A stretch of 52,112 bases of DNA from Burkholderiales bacterium (GTDB taxonomy: Bacteria; Pseudomonadota; Gammaproteobacteria; Burkholderiales; Burkholderiaceae): NCBI GenBank assembly GCA_026225235.1, contig JAMFSK010000073.1:1-52112 (forward strand), in the 5' to 3' direction. The position numbers and the translations under genes were made by a program. The notes below the pieces were generated by a model. It searched no databases and was not told where the DNA came from. It saw only the letters and a list, made by a program, of their open reading frames with translations. Numbering within the stretch: position 1 is the first letter of the stretch; each line of letters opens with the position of its first letter. This document shows, piece by piece, positions 15,950-24,457 of this stretch.

Positions 15950-16432
15950 GATCTTCGGTCAGTCGGTCGGCTGCCGCACCCGGCCGGGACGGCGCATTCG
16001 TACACGCGGCGCACACGTGCAAACGTGTACGGCGTCGAGGACTCGCCTGTATCGGTTCGCTCTCACGAATTCAACACAGCCCTCTATTCTACCGAAGTTG
16101 CGAATCGTTGCTGTTTGCCGTGTCCCCGGGGAGCCACGCCCACCGCGCGGCGCTCTTCTTCTAATAGAAGGGATTGCAGGCTTCACTTCGACCGATCGAC
16201 GGGGAAAGCCGCCCGCTACACTCGAGCCGTAGATTGTAGAAAGGCGCCTGCGTCACTGAGCCGGTGAACGGTTGCCGCCCGGCGCGTGTTTATGAAAAAA
16301 GGCGTTCCTCACTAAACTTCGATCCAAACCCGGCCGTTAAAGCGCATACCAAGCAAGGCCGCCCGCATCACGCGCGCGAGCCGGCTCAATGCCTTGCCGC
16401 TTTCACCCCGGCGCCCTAAAGGTCCCACGACG
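15950..16432. other. Divergent region between fpr and the TPR-glycosyltransferase genes
   Basis: This 483-bp region must drive fpr leftwards and the glycosyltransferases rightwards. Toward fpr, a TAGAAT hexamer (minus strand, 16086-16091) could be a -10 box, but the -35 is poor. An ACGTG / CACGT short dyad lies near 16015-16027. A TAAAG at 16338-16342 lacks a proper sigma-28 -10. I see no coding frame worth calling. Confidence 0.35.
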
Positions 16433-18337
16433 ATGAATCCGTATCAGCTGGCGCGTGCCGCGCTCGACAAGAAACAACTGAGCGTCGCGGACCGCGGCTT
16501 CAGCGCAATTTTGAAGAAAACGCCTAATCACTGGCAAGCGTTGCGAGATCTCGGTACGGTCCGACTTCATCAAGCGCGCTTCGACGATGCCGAGAAGCTG
16601 CTGCGCCGCTCGATTGAGGCAAAGCCCGACGTCGCCGAAACTCGGCGGCAACTCGGTGAGCTCCTGATCGCCCTGGGTCGCCGAGAAGACGGCGTTGCTG
16701 AGCTTTGGCAAGCCGTTCGCGTCGACGCTGAATGCATCGGTGCCTGGAATTCGCTGCAAATTGCGCTCGAGCATCTGGGCCGCGGTCACGAAACCGTCGA
16801 GGCACTCGAAACGGCCACCCAGGCGCTCCCGGGTTCGCTCAATCTCCACCTTTGCCTGGGCAATGCCTACGGCCAGGTGGGTCGGCACCCGGACGCCGAG
16901 CGAGCCTGTGCTCGCGCGCGGCAACTGAGTCCGGGCAACGTCATCGCCGAGGTGCAATACGCCAACGCGCTGTTTTTCCAGAATCGCCTGGACGAAGCGC
17001 TGATGGCGTACGAGCGCGTACTCGTCGCTGAGCCGACACACCTGCTTGCGCTGGTTCAACGGTCGAATTGCCTCTTCAACTCGAACCGCTATGCGGAAGC
17101 GATCAGCGCGTTTACCGTCGTGCTGAATGTCGATCCGAATTGCTATGACGCGCTCGTCGGCCTAGGTGCGGTACTCTGCCGCGTCAATCGCCTTGAAGAG
17201 GCGCTGACTTTCCTGCAGGCCGCACTACACGCGAATCCAAAAGGCGTGGTCGGCTTCAACAACCTCGGCCACGTCATGGCCGCGCTCAAAGATGACGCTG
17301 ACGCGGTGATCCTGCTTGATCGCGTCCACGAACTCCAGCCTGACTCGAAACTGGACGCCCGGCTGACTGCGGCGACCAGCATGCTGCGGTTGGGCAATTA
17401 TCCTGAAGGCTTTCGGCGCTACGAATCGCGTTTCGAATTCGACAAACGGCACGTGATCGCACCCGCGAAGTTTGCGGGCGCTAAGCGCTGGCAGGGCGAA
17501 GCCCTCAACGGGCGCACGCTGCTGGTGATCGCGGAGCAAGGTCACGGCGACTCCGTGCAGTTCGCGCGCTTCTTGCCGATGCTGGCACGCTCGGTCAATG
17601 GCCAGGTGATCTTCGCCGTGCAAGCTGCTGTGCAACCGCTGCTCGAGCCCCAGGTCGCGCAGTGGGCGCCGGCGGGCAACCTAACATTGCGCAACGAACA
17701 CGACGTTTTGCCGCCGTGCGATTTGTTTGTGGCGCTGATGAGCTTGCCGCTGATCCTCGGCACGCGCATCGATACGATCCCGACAGCGCCGCACTATCTG
17801 AGCGCGCCGGACGCGTATCGGCGCAAATGGGCGACCGCGCTGCCGGAGACCGGCAAGCTGCGGGTGGGCGTGGCCTGGGCCGGCAGCACGATTCACGCGA
17901 ATGACCACAATCGCTCCATGCCGATCATTCATCTCGCCCCCTTGCTCGGCGATGCGTCGGTTGACTGGTATGTAATCCAGCCGGGCTTGACGGTCAGCGA
18001 TCAACTCTCGCTCAAGACCGTCCCGCACGTGCGCAATCCGGGCGAGCAGCTGCGCGACTTCGCCGATACAGCGGCGCTGATCGAACAGCTCGACGTGGTC
18101 GTAGCAGTGGACACCGCGGTCGCCCACTTGGCTGGAGCACTGGGCAAGCCAACCTGGCTTATGCTGACGTGGGCTGCCGAATGGCGCTGGCTCCACGAGC
18201 GCCGCGATTCGCCGTGGTATCCGTCCGCACGCCTGTTCCGTCAGCCGAAGCCGGGTGACTGGGACGGCGTGATCGAACAGGTACAGCAAGGCTTGATCGA
18301 ATTCGAGACCGCGAGGTGCGCGGCACTCGCAGCCTGA
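16433..18337 (+). CDS. TPR-repeat glycosyltransferase (GT9-like), first of a pair
   Basis: The start is placed at the ATG at 16433 (634 residues, MNPYQLARAALDKKQLS), with AAAGG 10 bases upstream; an earlier ATG at 16394 precedes a Pro/Arg leader. Residues ~1-320 form serial TPR units (for example HWQALRDLGTVRLHQARFDD, SLNLHLCLGNAYGQVGRHPD). The C-terminal half has a GT9/heptosyltransferase-like fold with LLVIAEQGHGDSVQFARFLP, GVAWAGS, and VVAVDTAVAHLAGALGKPTW. Proteins of this architecture next to fliC in Burkholderia have been linked to flagellin glycosylation. The acceptor here is an inference. Confidence 0.85.
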   Translation: MNPYQLARAALDKKQLSVADRGFSAILKKTPNHWQALRDLGTVRLHQARFDDAEKLLRRSIEAKPDVAETRRQLGELLIALGRREDGVAELWQAVRVDAECIGAWNSLQIALEHLGRGHETVEALETATQALPGSLNLHLCLGNAYGQVGRHPDAERACARARQLSPGNVIAEVQYANALFFQNRLDEALMAYERVLVAEPTHLLALVQRSNCLFNSNRYAEAISAFTVVLNVDPNCYDALVGLGAVLCRVNRLEEALTFLQAALHANPKGVVGFNNLGHVMAALKDDADAVILLDRVHELQPDSKLDARLTAATSMLRLGNYPEGFRRYESRFEFDKRHVIAPAKFAGAKRWQGEALNGRTLLVIAEQGHGDSVQFARFLPMLARSVNGQVIFAVQAAVQPLLEPQVAQWAPAGNLTLRNEHDVLPPCDLFVALMSLPLILGTRIDTIPTAPHYLSAPDAYRRKWATALPETGKLRVGVAWAGSTIHANDHNRSMPIIHLAPLLGDASVDWYVIQPGLTVSDQLSLKTVPHVRNPGEQLRDFADTAALIEQLDVVVAVDTAVAHLAGALGKPTWLMLTWAAEWRWLHERRDSPWYPSARLFRQPKPGDWDGVIEQVQQGLIEFETARCAALAA

Positions 18338-18338
18338 A

Positions 18339-20237
18339 GTGGTGACCGACGAAGCCCGGACCGAGCGCGAGGTCGCGCTCGCCAACGCTTTACGTGCCGG
18401 ACCGGGCGGCCTCGATGCCTTGCTTGCGCTCGCGGCCGTGCGGCTTGAGTCGGGCGATGAGCAAACCGCGATTGCCTGCGCGCGTGTGGCGCATCACCTT
18501 GCGCCGCAAAGCGCGCCGGCAGGCTGGATGCTGGGCCGCGCGCTGACTGACGCCGGTGAATGGGCGAGCGCGATCGAGGTACTGCGTCGAGCGCTCGAGA
18601 TCCCTGGTAACGAAGCCGACACCTCCGGCGAAGCCGCCGCACGCATCGCGCTCGGCAGAGCGCTTTTCGCGCGATCTAACGTGGCCGATGCCATCGTTGA
18701 ATTCAAACGCGCCAGCGATCTCGTGCCGCACTCGGGGCTCGCACTCGCCCGTCTCGGCGAGGCGCTGGCGCACGCCAAACGCTATCCCGAGGCCTTCGCC
18801 GTCCTGAACCGGGCGATCGTGGTCGATCCCGCTTGCGGCCGTGCCTATACCGAACTAGCCGAGGCGCTGATTGAGGTTGGCCGACCGGCTGCTGCCTTGG
18901 TACCGCTCGAAAAAGCGCTCGCGCTGGACACTGGCCGCGGTGCACCCGCTGTGGCATTCGCTCAGGCGCTTGCGCGGCAGGGCAAGCTCGCCGACGCGCT
19001 GCCGTGGTTCAACCGCGCGCTGGAAATCGAACCGACCTGTGCGGAGGCCTTTCGGCATATGGGCCGTACGCTGGCCGCACTGCGTTTTGACAAGGAAGCG
19101 CTCGACTGCATCCGTGCGGCGCGCCAGCTTCGCGGAGGCGACTGGCCTGAGACGTGGATGGACGAGGCTGGCCTGCTGCTTCGTCGCGGCGACTTTCGCG
19201 CAGGCTGGCGCGCTTACGAGAACCGTGAAATTGCGATGCGCCTCTTGACGATCACGCCGCCTGTCTGGAATGGCGACGACGATCTCGCGGGCGAATCGAT
19301 CCTTTTGATCGCGGAGCAAGGGCTCGGCGACACTCTGCAGTTCTTCCGTTTTGCACGACGTGTCGCCATGCTGGGTGCGCAGGTGACGGTGGAAGTCCAG
19401 CCGCCGTTGCGCGATTTGCTTGCACGAAGCGTGCAGCACGTCGCGCAAAGCGGGGACATAGGCTTAGACGCGGGCCCAGGTCCAGGCTCGGATTCAGGCA
19501 CAGGCACAGGCAGCATCTGGAGCGAGGCTCGCCAGCATCGCCGCGAAAAGACGCCAAGCTTGTGCGTCATCGGTCGCGGAGACCCGCAGCCCGCCTTCAC
19601 CCGCCAGAACTCGCTTGTCAGCATGCCGTATGCGCTACGCGCCGATGGCGAGAGCTACGGTGCGGACGTACCCTACCTGTTTGCCTCCACCGAGCGAATC
19701 CCGGTGTGGCGCGAAAAACTCGACGTCCACGCTCAAGCCCAAGCCCACGCCGCGGACCCCGGAGCGGCGCGAGCGCCGTTGCGAGTGGGGCTCGTGACCT
19801 CAGGCAATCCCTTGTTCGTCCACGACGCCGATCGTTCGATGCCGCTGGCCGAAGCGTCGTCGCTGTTTATGCGACCTGACACCCAATGGGTCATCGTGCA
19901 GCCCGAACTCCGGGCGCGCGACCGGGCGACACTCGACGCCCATCCATCGGTCTGGTTATGCGGTCACGAGTTGCGTGACTTCGACGACACCGCGGCCTTA
20001 CTGGCTTCGCTCGATCTGGTGATCAGCGTCGATACGGGCGTTGCCCATCTCGCTGGGGCCATGGGGCGACCCGTGTGGCTCCTGCTACCTTTTTTTGGTG
20101 ATTGGCGCTGGGGGCATGATCGAAGCGACAGTCCGTGGTATCCCACCGCGACCTTGTTCCGACAAGCCGCCCCACAGGACTGGTCAAGTGTCATGACTGC
20201 GGTTTCAGATGCGCTCGACGCCTGGCCGCGTGGTTGA
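18339..20237 (+). CDS. TPR-repeat glycosyltransferase (GT9-like), second of a pair
   Basis: This paralogue starts with GTG one base after the upstream stop (18339, or GTG 18342), about 632 residues. TPR units fill residues ~1-260 (HSGLALARLGEALAHAKRYP, ACGRAYTELAEALIEVGRPA). The GT9-like part shows ILLIAEQGLGDTLQFFRFAR, VGLVTSGNP and LVISVDTGVAHLAGAMGRPVW. Two low-complexity inserts interrupt that domain: a Gly/Pro/Ser/Thr stretch (GPGPGSDSGTGTGS) encoded near 19466-19514, with a short AGGCAC tandem repeat, and an Ala/Gln/His stretch near 19730. They probably form loops, since the flanking motifs are intact. Function as for its neighbour; flagellin is the likely acceptor but unproven. Confidence 0.8.
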   Translation: MVTDEARTEREVALANALRAGPGGLDALLALAAVRLESGDEQTAIACARVAHHLAPQSAPAGWMLGRALTDAGEWASAIEVLRRALEIPGNEADTSGEAAARIALGRALFARSNVADAIVEFKRASDLVPHSGLALARLGEALAHAKRYPEAFAVLNRAIVVDPACGRAYTELAEALIEVGRPAAALVPLEKALALDTGRGAPAVAFAQALARQGKLADALPWFNRALEIEPTCAEAFRHMGRTLAALRFDKEALDCIRAARQLRGGDWPETWMDEAGLLLRRGDFRAGWRAYENREIAMRLLTITPPVWNGDDDLAGESILLIAEQGLGDTLQFFRFARRVAMLGAQVTVEVQPPLRDLLARSVQHVAQSGDIGLDAGPGPGSDSGTGTGSIWSEARQHRREKTPSLCVIGRGDPQPAFTRQNSLVSMPYALRADGESYGADVPYLFASTERIPVWREKLDVHAQAQAHAADPGAARAPLRVGLVTSGNPLFVHDADRSMPLAEASSLFMRPDTQWVIVQPELRARDRATLDAHPSVWLCGHELRDFDDTAALLASLDLVISVDTGVAHLAGAMGRPVWLLLPFFGDWRWGHDRSDSPWYPTATLFRQAAPQDWSSVMTAVSDALDAWPRG

Positions 20238-20897
20238 ACGTTCGGCTGCTCGACTCCATGCGTCCTAAACGCCATACGGCTGAACTCGCCCGCGGCTAAA
20301 GCCACCATGCAGCTAAAGCCACCATAGCTGAACCCGCCATGCGGCCAAACCTGCCTTTCCCATTGCCGATAAGGAGGCGGTCAAACCGATAGCGACGCAA
20401 AGTCGTAAAGAGCGGCAAAAAGTTTGAGAAGAAACCCATAAAGGCGCCGAGCCACAGCCGCAAAAAAATCGCGCGTTCAAGTCCCCCCTCATTCATTACA
20501 AAAGAAAACACCCGTCGCCCTTACCGACGCAGCGCGGCAATCGCGTAAATACTGCCACGCGGTAAACGCTCCAATCCTTTATATACATTGGCTTACAGCA
20601 CGAAAGCAGGTCATGTCGCGACGCAGCATTGACGCGCATCGCGCCCTTTCGCGTCCGATCTGGCGATGAGTCACTTACGCCACAAGGCCCGCCATGCATG
20701 GGTTATGTGAGCCATCGCACCGATGCAAAAGCCGCGATCCCGTCTAATTCATCCCAGTCGCTGACCCGCCAAAAAACAAAAGGGGAGGGTTAAGTGATCG
20801 GAGCCGCACAGTGCGCGACCGCGAGGCAGACCAATTCTCGTCGTCCAGACCGCGCTTTCCGGCATATCAATAGCGTCCAGCTTTGCAGAGGCATCTG
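20238..20897. other. Intergenic region upstream of the carrier-protein operon
   Basis: This 660-bp gap separates the glycosyltransferases from the carrier-protein operon and must contain the operon promoter. It holds the tandem repeats at 20295-20340, a lone sigma-28-like GCCGATAA at 20365-20372 with no good -35, and an A/T-richer patch with TTTATATACATTGG near 20577-20590. Small minus-strand frames are unlike any protein I know. No terminator hairpin with T-run is evident. Confidence 0.4.
20295..20340 (+). repeat. Short tandem repeats, GCTAAAGCCACCAT
   Basis: Two perfect 14-bp copies (20295-20308 and 20312-20325) are followed by a diverged third (GCTGAACCCGCCAT, 20327-20340) and a weaker fourth. 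The unit spacing is 15-17 bp, not a multiple of three, so it does not look like a protein repeat. Confidence 0.7.
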
Positions 20898-21164
20898 ATG
20901 AACACCGCCCCTCGTTACGCCACCTTGCGGCGAATCCTTTCCGAATCCGCACGGCTTGATGTGCCGGTAGACCAAATCGAAGACGCGTCGGACTTGTATG
21001 AGCACGGGCTCTCGTCGCTCGCGACGGTCCAGATCATGCTGGCCGTCGAAGACGCATTCGATATCGAGATCCCCGACGCGAAGCTCACGCGCAAGCTCTT
21101 CCAGTCGATCGACTCCCTCGCTGCAGCCGTGCTTGAACTGGCTGTGAACGGGGCAGAAGTATGA
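20898..21164 (+). CDS. Stand-alone acyl/aminoacyl carrier protein
   Basis: The 88-residue acidic protein is a phosphopantetheine carrier: the 4-helix pattern has the modification site in YEHGLSSLATVQ, where Ser40 takes the place of the Ser in the usual DSL. The following VEDAFDIEIPD is typical of carrier helix III. The start at ATG 20898 is set by AGAGG six bases upstream. GLSS-L-TVQ carriers of this kind are the partners of amino acid:[carrier protein] ligases, one of which is encoded two genes downstream. Its stop overlaps the next start (ATGA). It is unlikely to be the fatty-acid AcpP, whose motif and context differ. Confidence 0.9.
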   Translation: MNTAPRYATLRRILSESARLDVPVDQIEDASDLYEHGLSSLATVQIMLAVEDAFDIEIPDAKLTRKLFQSIDSLAAAVLELAVNGAEV

Positions 21165-22426
21165 GCGCCCTGTCCGCCGCCGCTGACGGGGGCGCCCCCG
21201 CCGCCGCAACCGGCGAACTGCCGGACGCGCTCGCCGCGGTCAGCCTGGGCGCGGACGAAGGCCCGACCGAATTCGCCGCGCTAGAAGCCGCCGCGCGCGC
21301 AGCGGCCGAAGTCGCCGCGCTGCATGCCGATGATGTCGACCGCTCGGCGCGGTTTCCTTCCGAAGCTGTTGATGCGATGCGCGCTCAAGGCTTGCTCGGT
21401 GCTATGGTGCCGAAGACCTTCGGTGGCCATGGTGCGTCGTTGCGTTGTCTCGCCCAGATCTGCAAGACGCTCGCTGAATCGTGCTCGTCGAGCGCGATGG
21501 TGTTCGCCATGCACCAGATCCAGGTCGCCTGCCTGCTCGAGCATGCCCCGAGCGATGCGTGGCACCGCCATCTGCTCGAACGCCTGACCGGCGAACAACT
21601 GCTGCTGGCCTCGGCGACGTCGGAAGACACCGTCGGTGGCAACCTGCGTAACAGCGCCTGCTCGGTGCAGACCGAAGGCGAGCAGTTCGGCCTCGAAAAA
21701 CTGGCCTCAACGATCTCGTATGGCGCATACGCCGACGGCATCCTCGTCACCGCGCGACGCAATCCTGACGCGCCGGCTTCGGACCAAGTGCTGATCACCG
21801 TCCTCAAGTCCGATTACGAACTCGAACGTCGCAGCGGCTGGGATTCACTCGGCATGCGCGGCACGTGCAGCGAAGCGTTCAAGCTGATCGCACGCGGTGG
21901 CCTCGAACAAGTGCTGCCGACGCCGTTCGCCGAAATCGCCGACCACACCATGTTGCCTGTCTCGCATGTGCTGTGGGCCGCTGTCTGGATCGGCATTGCC
22001 TCGAACGCAGTCGACCGCGCCAAGCAATTCTTCCGCGTTCAGGCTCGCGCCAAGCCGGGCACCTTGCCGCCGGGTGGCACGCGTCTGGCCGAAGCGGTTG
22101 GCCTGCTGCAGCTCATGCATGCCCGTCTGACGATGTCGCTCGACAGCTACGCACTGACGCGCCAGACCGAATCGCTGTCGGAAACGATGGCCTTCGCCTC
22201 CGATATGAATCTGCTCAAGACCAGCGTGTCGACGACGGCGATTGCCGTGGTCAGCCAGGTGCTGATGATCTGCGGGATGGCCGGCTACAAGAACGGCACG
22301 CCGTTCAGCGTCGGCCGTCACCTGCGCGACCTGCACTCGGCTCCGCTGATGATCAACAACGACCGTATTGCGGCGAACACAGCCAGCCTGCTGCTCGCGC
22401 AACGCTCCACGACGCTGAGGTTTTAA
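21161..22426 (+). CDS. Acyl-CoA/acyl-carrier-protein dehydrogenase-like flavoprotein
   Basis: The 421-residue protein has the acyl-CoA dehydrogenase fold: an N-terminal helical domain (LGAMVPKTFGGHGASLRCLAQI near 85), a central beta domain (LLASATSEDTVGGNLRNS, DGILVTARR) and a C-terminal helical domain ending NDRIAANTASLLLAQRS. The first ~40 residues are Ala/Gly-rich. Members of this fold (for example the prolyl-carrier dehydrogenases of pyrrole pathways) oxidise aminoacyl groups held as carrier thioesters. Given the carrier gene (4-bp overlap) and the aminoacyl ligase (next codon), the substrate is probably an acyl or aminoacyl thioester on this carrier. The catalytic base cannot be assigned by eye. 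Confidence 0.85.
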   Translation: MSALSAAADGGAPAAATGELPDALAAVSLGADEGPTEFAALEAAARAAAEVAALHADDVDRSARFPSEAVDAMRAQGLLGAMVPKTFGGHGASLRCLAQICKTLAESCSSSAMVFAMHQIQVACLLEHAPSDAWHRHLLERLTGEQLLLASATSEDTVGGNLRNSACSVQTEGEQFGLEKLASTISYGAYADGILVTARRNPDAPASDQVLITVLKSDYELERRSGWDSLGMRGTCSEAFKLIARGGLEQVLPTPFAEIADHTMLPVSHVLWAAVWIGIASNAVDRAKQFFRVQARAKPGTLPPGGTRLAEAVGLLQLMHARLTMSLDSYALTRQTESLSETMAFASDMNLLKTSVSTTAIAVVSQVLMICGMAGYKNGTPFSVGRHLRDLHSAPLMINNDRIAANTASLLLAQRSTTLRF

Positions 22427-23416
22427 ATGTCTGACGCCAAGCCTTCCGTTGCAGAGGACGCTTCTCTGGACACCGCCCGCGCACTCGCGGACGTACTGAA
22501 CCGTGTCGCCACGCCGACCTTTCGCGATGAGCTGATCGATGCTGGCCTGTTGATCCCGACCGGAGTCGATGGCCTCTATGGCCGTAGCGAAATTTTTGAA
22601 AACGTCGTCGAGGGCATCAACAACCTCGTCACGCAACGCGGCGCCGACCAGGGTGCGGAAGTCATGCGCTTTCCCCCGGCCATGAACCGCGCTGACTTCG
22701 AAGACAGCGAATACCTAAAGAGCTTCCCGAATCTGGCCGGTACCGTGCACAGCTTCTGCGGCGGCGATCGCGAGCATCATCGCCTGCTCAAGTGCCTGGA
22801 CGAAGGCGAAGACTGGATGGAAAACCAGAAACCGACGCGCGTGGTTCTGACGCCGGCGGCCTGCTATCCGTGCTATCCGGTGGTCGCCAAGCGCGGTCCG
22901 CTGCCGGCCGAAGGCCGTACGATCGACGTCTACTCGTATTGCTTCCGCCACGAGCCGTCGCTCGATCCGGCGCGCATGCAGATGTTCCGGATGCGCGAAT
23001 ATGTGCGCATGGGCACGCCTGACCAGATCGTCGAATTCCGTGCGATGTGGATCGAGCGCGGCAAGGCGTTGATCGAAACGCTCGGCCTGCCGCACTGGAT
23101 CGATCTGGCGAACGACCCGTTCTTCGGTCGTGGCGGCAAGATCGTGGCCGACAGCCAGCGCGCCCAGGAACTCAAGTTCGAGCTGCTGATCCCGATCGAA
23201 AGCGAAGAAAAGCCGACGGCTTGCCTGAGCTTCAACTATCACATGGATCACTTCGGCGAGATCTGGAAGTTCCACACGCCCGACGGCGAAGTCGCGCACA
23301 CTGGTTGCGTGGGTTTCGGTATGGAGCGCACCACGCTCGCGATGTTCCGCCACCACGGTCTCGACGTCACGAGCTGGCCTGCCAGCGTGCGCGAAGCACT
23401 GTGGGGCAAGCAATGA
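22427..23416 (+). CDS. Amino acid--[carrier protein] ligase (truncated class II aaRS homologue)
   Basis: This 329-residue protein resembles the catalytic domain of atypical seryl-tRNA synthetase without the tRNA-binding arm. Such enzymes activate small amino acids with ATP and load them on the phosphopantetheine of a carrier protein. Class II motif 2 is [19 protein letters not shown] (174-192) and motif 3 is [12 protein letters not shown] (297-308, Arg301). Zinc ligands are probably C146 (ACYPCYP), E191 (MREYVRMG) and C294 (HTGCVGFG): their spacing of 45 and 103 equals that of Cys131, Glu176 and Cys279 in the characterised Bradyrhizobium enzyme as I recall it. The ATG follows directly on the upstream stop. 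The amino acid used (glycine or alanine in known cases) is unknown here. Confidence 0.92.
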   Translation: MSDAKPSVAEDASLDTARALADVLNRVATPTFRDELIDAGLLIPTGVDGLYGRSEIFENVVEGINNLVTQRGADQGAEVMRFPPAMNRADFEDSEYLKSFPNLAGTVHSFCGGDREHHRLLKCLDEGEDWMENQKPTRVVLTPAACYPCYPVVAKRGPLPAEGRTIDVYSYCFRHEPSLDPARMQMFRMREYVRMGTPDQIVEFRAMWIERGKALIETLGLPHWIDLANDPFFGRGGKIVADSQRAQELKFELLIPIESEEKPTACLSFNYHMDHFGEIWKFHTPDGEVAHTGCVGFGMERTTLAMFRHHGLDVTSWPASVREALWGKQ

Positions 23417-24417
23417 GTAGTGTCCTCACCAGCGCGGGCGGCCGGCAGGGCCCTGTGGGCCATGCGCCCGCAGGCCTGCACGCGGTCGAACGCGGTTGGC
23501 AGGAAACGAATTGCTATGTCGATCTGTGGCTGAGTCTGCTTGGCGCGCGCGGCCTTGATGCGCGCGCAGCGCTCGGTTTCACGGTCACGCAGGATTTCGA
23601 GGGTGACCAGTTCACCTTCTTCAAGTTTCCGCTGCACGACCTCGACCGTTTCTACGGCCTGAACGTGCAGGAGCTCGCCGTGTTCGACGAGCTCGACGCG
23701 CATATCGAACAACAGGTGTCGCGCGGCAATGTGGTGCTCGTCGAGATGGACAGCTTCTATTTGCCCGATACCCGCTCGACGGCGTATCGACGCGACCACG
23801 TCAAGACCACGATTGGCATCGACCACATCGATCGGGCAGCAAGCCGGATCGGCTATTTCCACAATGCCGGCTATTTCACGCTGGACGGAGACGATTATGC
23901 AGGCGTATTCCGGAAGACAGAATCGCTGCGCGCTGACCTTGATGTGCTGTTCCCGTACGTCGAATTCGTCAAAGCGGCGCGACCCGCACTCACTGGCCAG
24001 ACACTGGCAGGCGCCTCGCTCCTACGCTTGCGCGAACATCTGGCGGCCCGTCCTCGCGCTAACCCGATAACCGCGTTTCGCGCGGCGTTTCCCGCGCATA
24101 TCGAGGCGCTGATCGCGCGCGGTGACAAGTACTTTCACCTGTACGCCTTCAACACCCTGCGGCAGCTCGGCGCGAACTTCGAGTTGCTCGGCCAGTACAC
24201 GGCCTGGCTGCGCGAGTTCGGTGTCGACACGCACCCTTCCATCGAAGCATCTTGCAAGACGATTGCGAGCGAAGCCAAAGTGCTGCAGTTCCGGATTGCG
24301 CGGGCCATTGCACGGCGACGCCACGATCTGTGCAACGACAGTTTCGATCTACTTGAACAAGCCTACGAAGCATCGGTCCCGGCGCTGGCTGCCGAGTTCG
24401 ACGTCTCGCACGGTTGA
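23413..24417 (+). CDS. DUF1839 family protein
   Basis: The start overlaps the ligase stop (ATGA at 23413), giving 334 residues. The N-terminal motif [19 protein letters not shown] places a Cys at about residue 36. [14 protein letters not shown] and a central [13 protein letters not shown] / GIDHIDRA region follow. I recognise the family as DUF1839, which accompanies aminoacyl-carrier-protein ligases. The Cys in an NCY motif with later His and Asp residues recalls papain-fold acyltransferases such as BtrH N-terminal domains, which take an acyl group from a carrier to an amine. That link is my inference from motif shape and context. The C-terminal half is helical and unrecognised. Confidence 0.85.
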   Translation: MSSVLTSAGGRQGPVGHAPAGLHAVERGWQETNCYVDLWLSLLGARGLDARAALGFTVTQDFEGDQFTFFKFPLHDLDRFYGLNVQELAVFDELDAHIEQQVSRGNVVLVEMDSFYLPDTRSTAYRRDHVKTTIGIDHIDRAASRIGYFHNAGYFTLDGDDYAGVFRKTESLRADLDVLFPYVEFVKAARPALTGQTLAGASLLRLREHLAARPRANPITAFRAAFPAHIEALIARGDKYFHLYAFNTLRQLGANFELLGQYTAWLREFGVDTHPSIEASCKTIASEAKVLQFRIARAIARRRHDLCNDSFDLLEQAYEASVPALAAEFDVSHG

Positions 24418-24457
24418 AGCGGCCCCGACTGGCCGGCAATGCAGGGAGAGATGGCGC

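Noticed and set aside
20365..20372. Perfect sigma-28 -10 box GCCGATAA before the carrier operon
   Set aside because: The position expected for the -35 matches only about four of eight bases, and it lies over 500 bp from the gene; likely chance.
20296..20699. Two small minus-strand frames in the gap before the carrier operon
   Set aside because: Composition is not coding-like, they overlap the tandem repeats, and neither resembles a known small protein.
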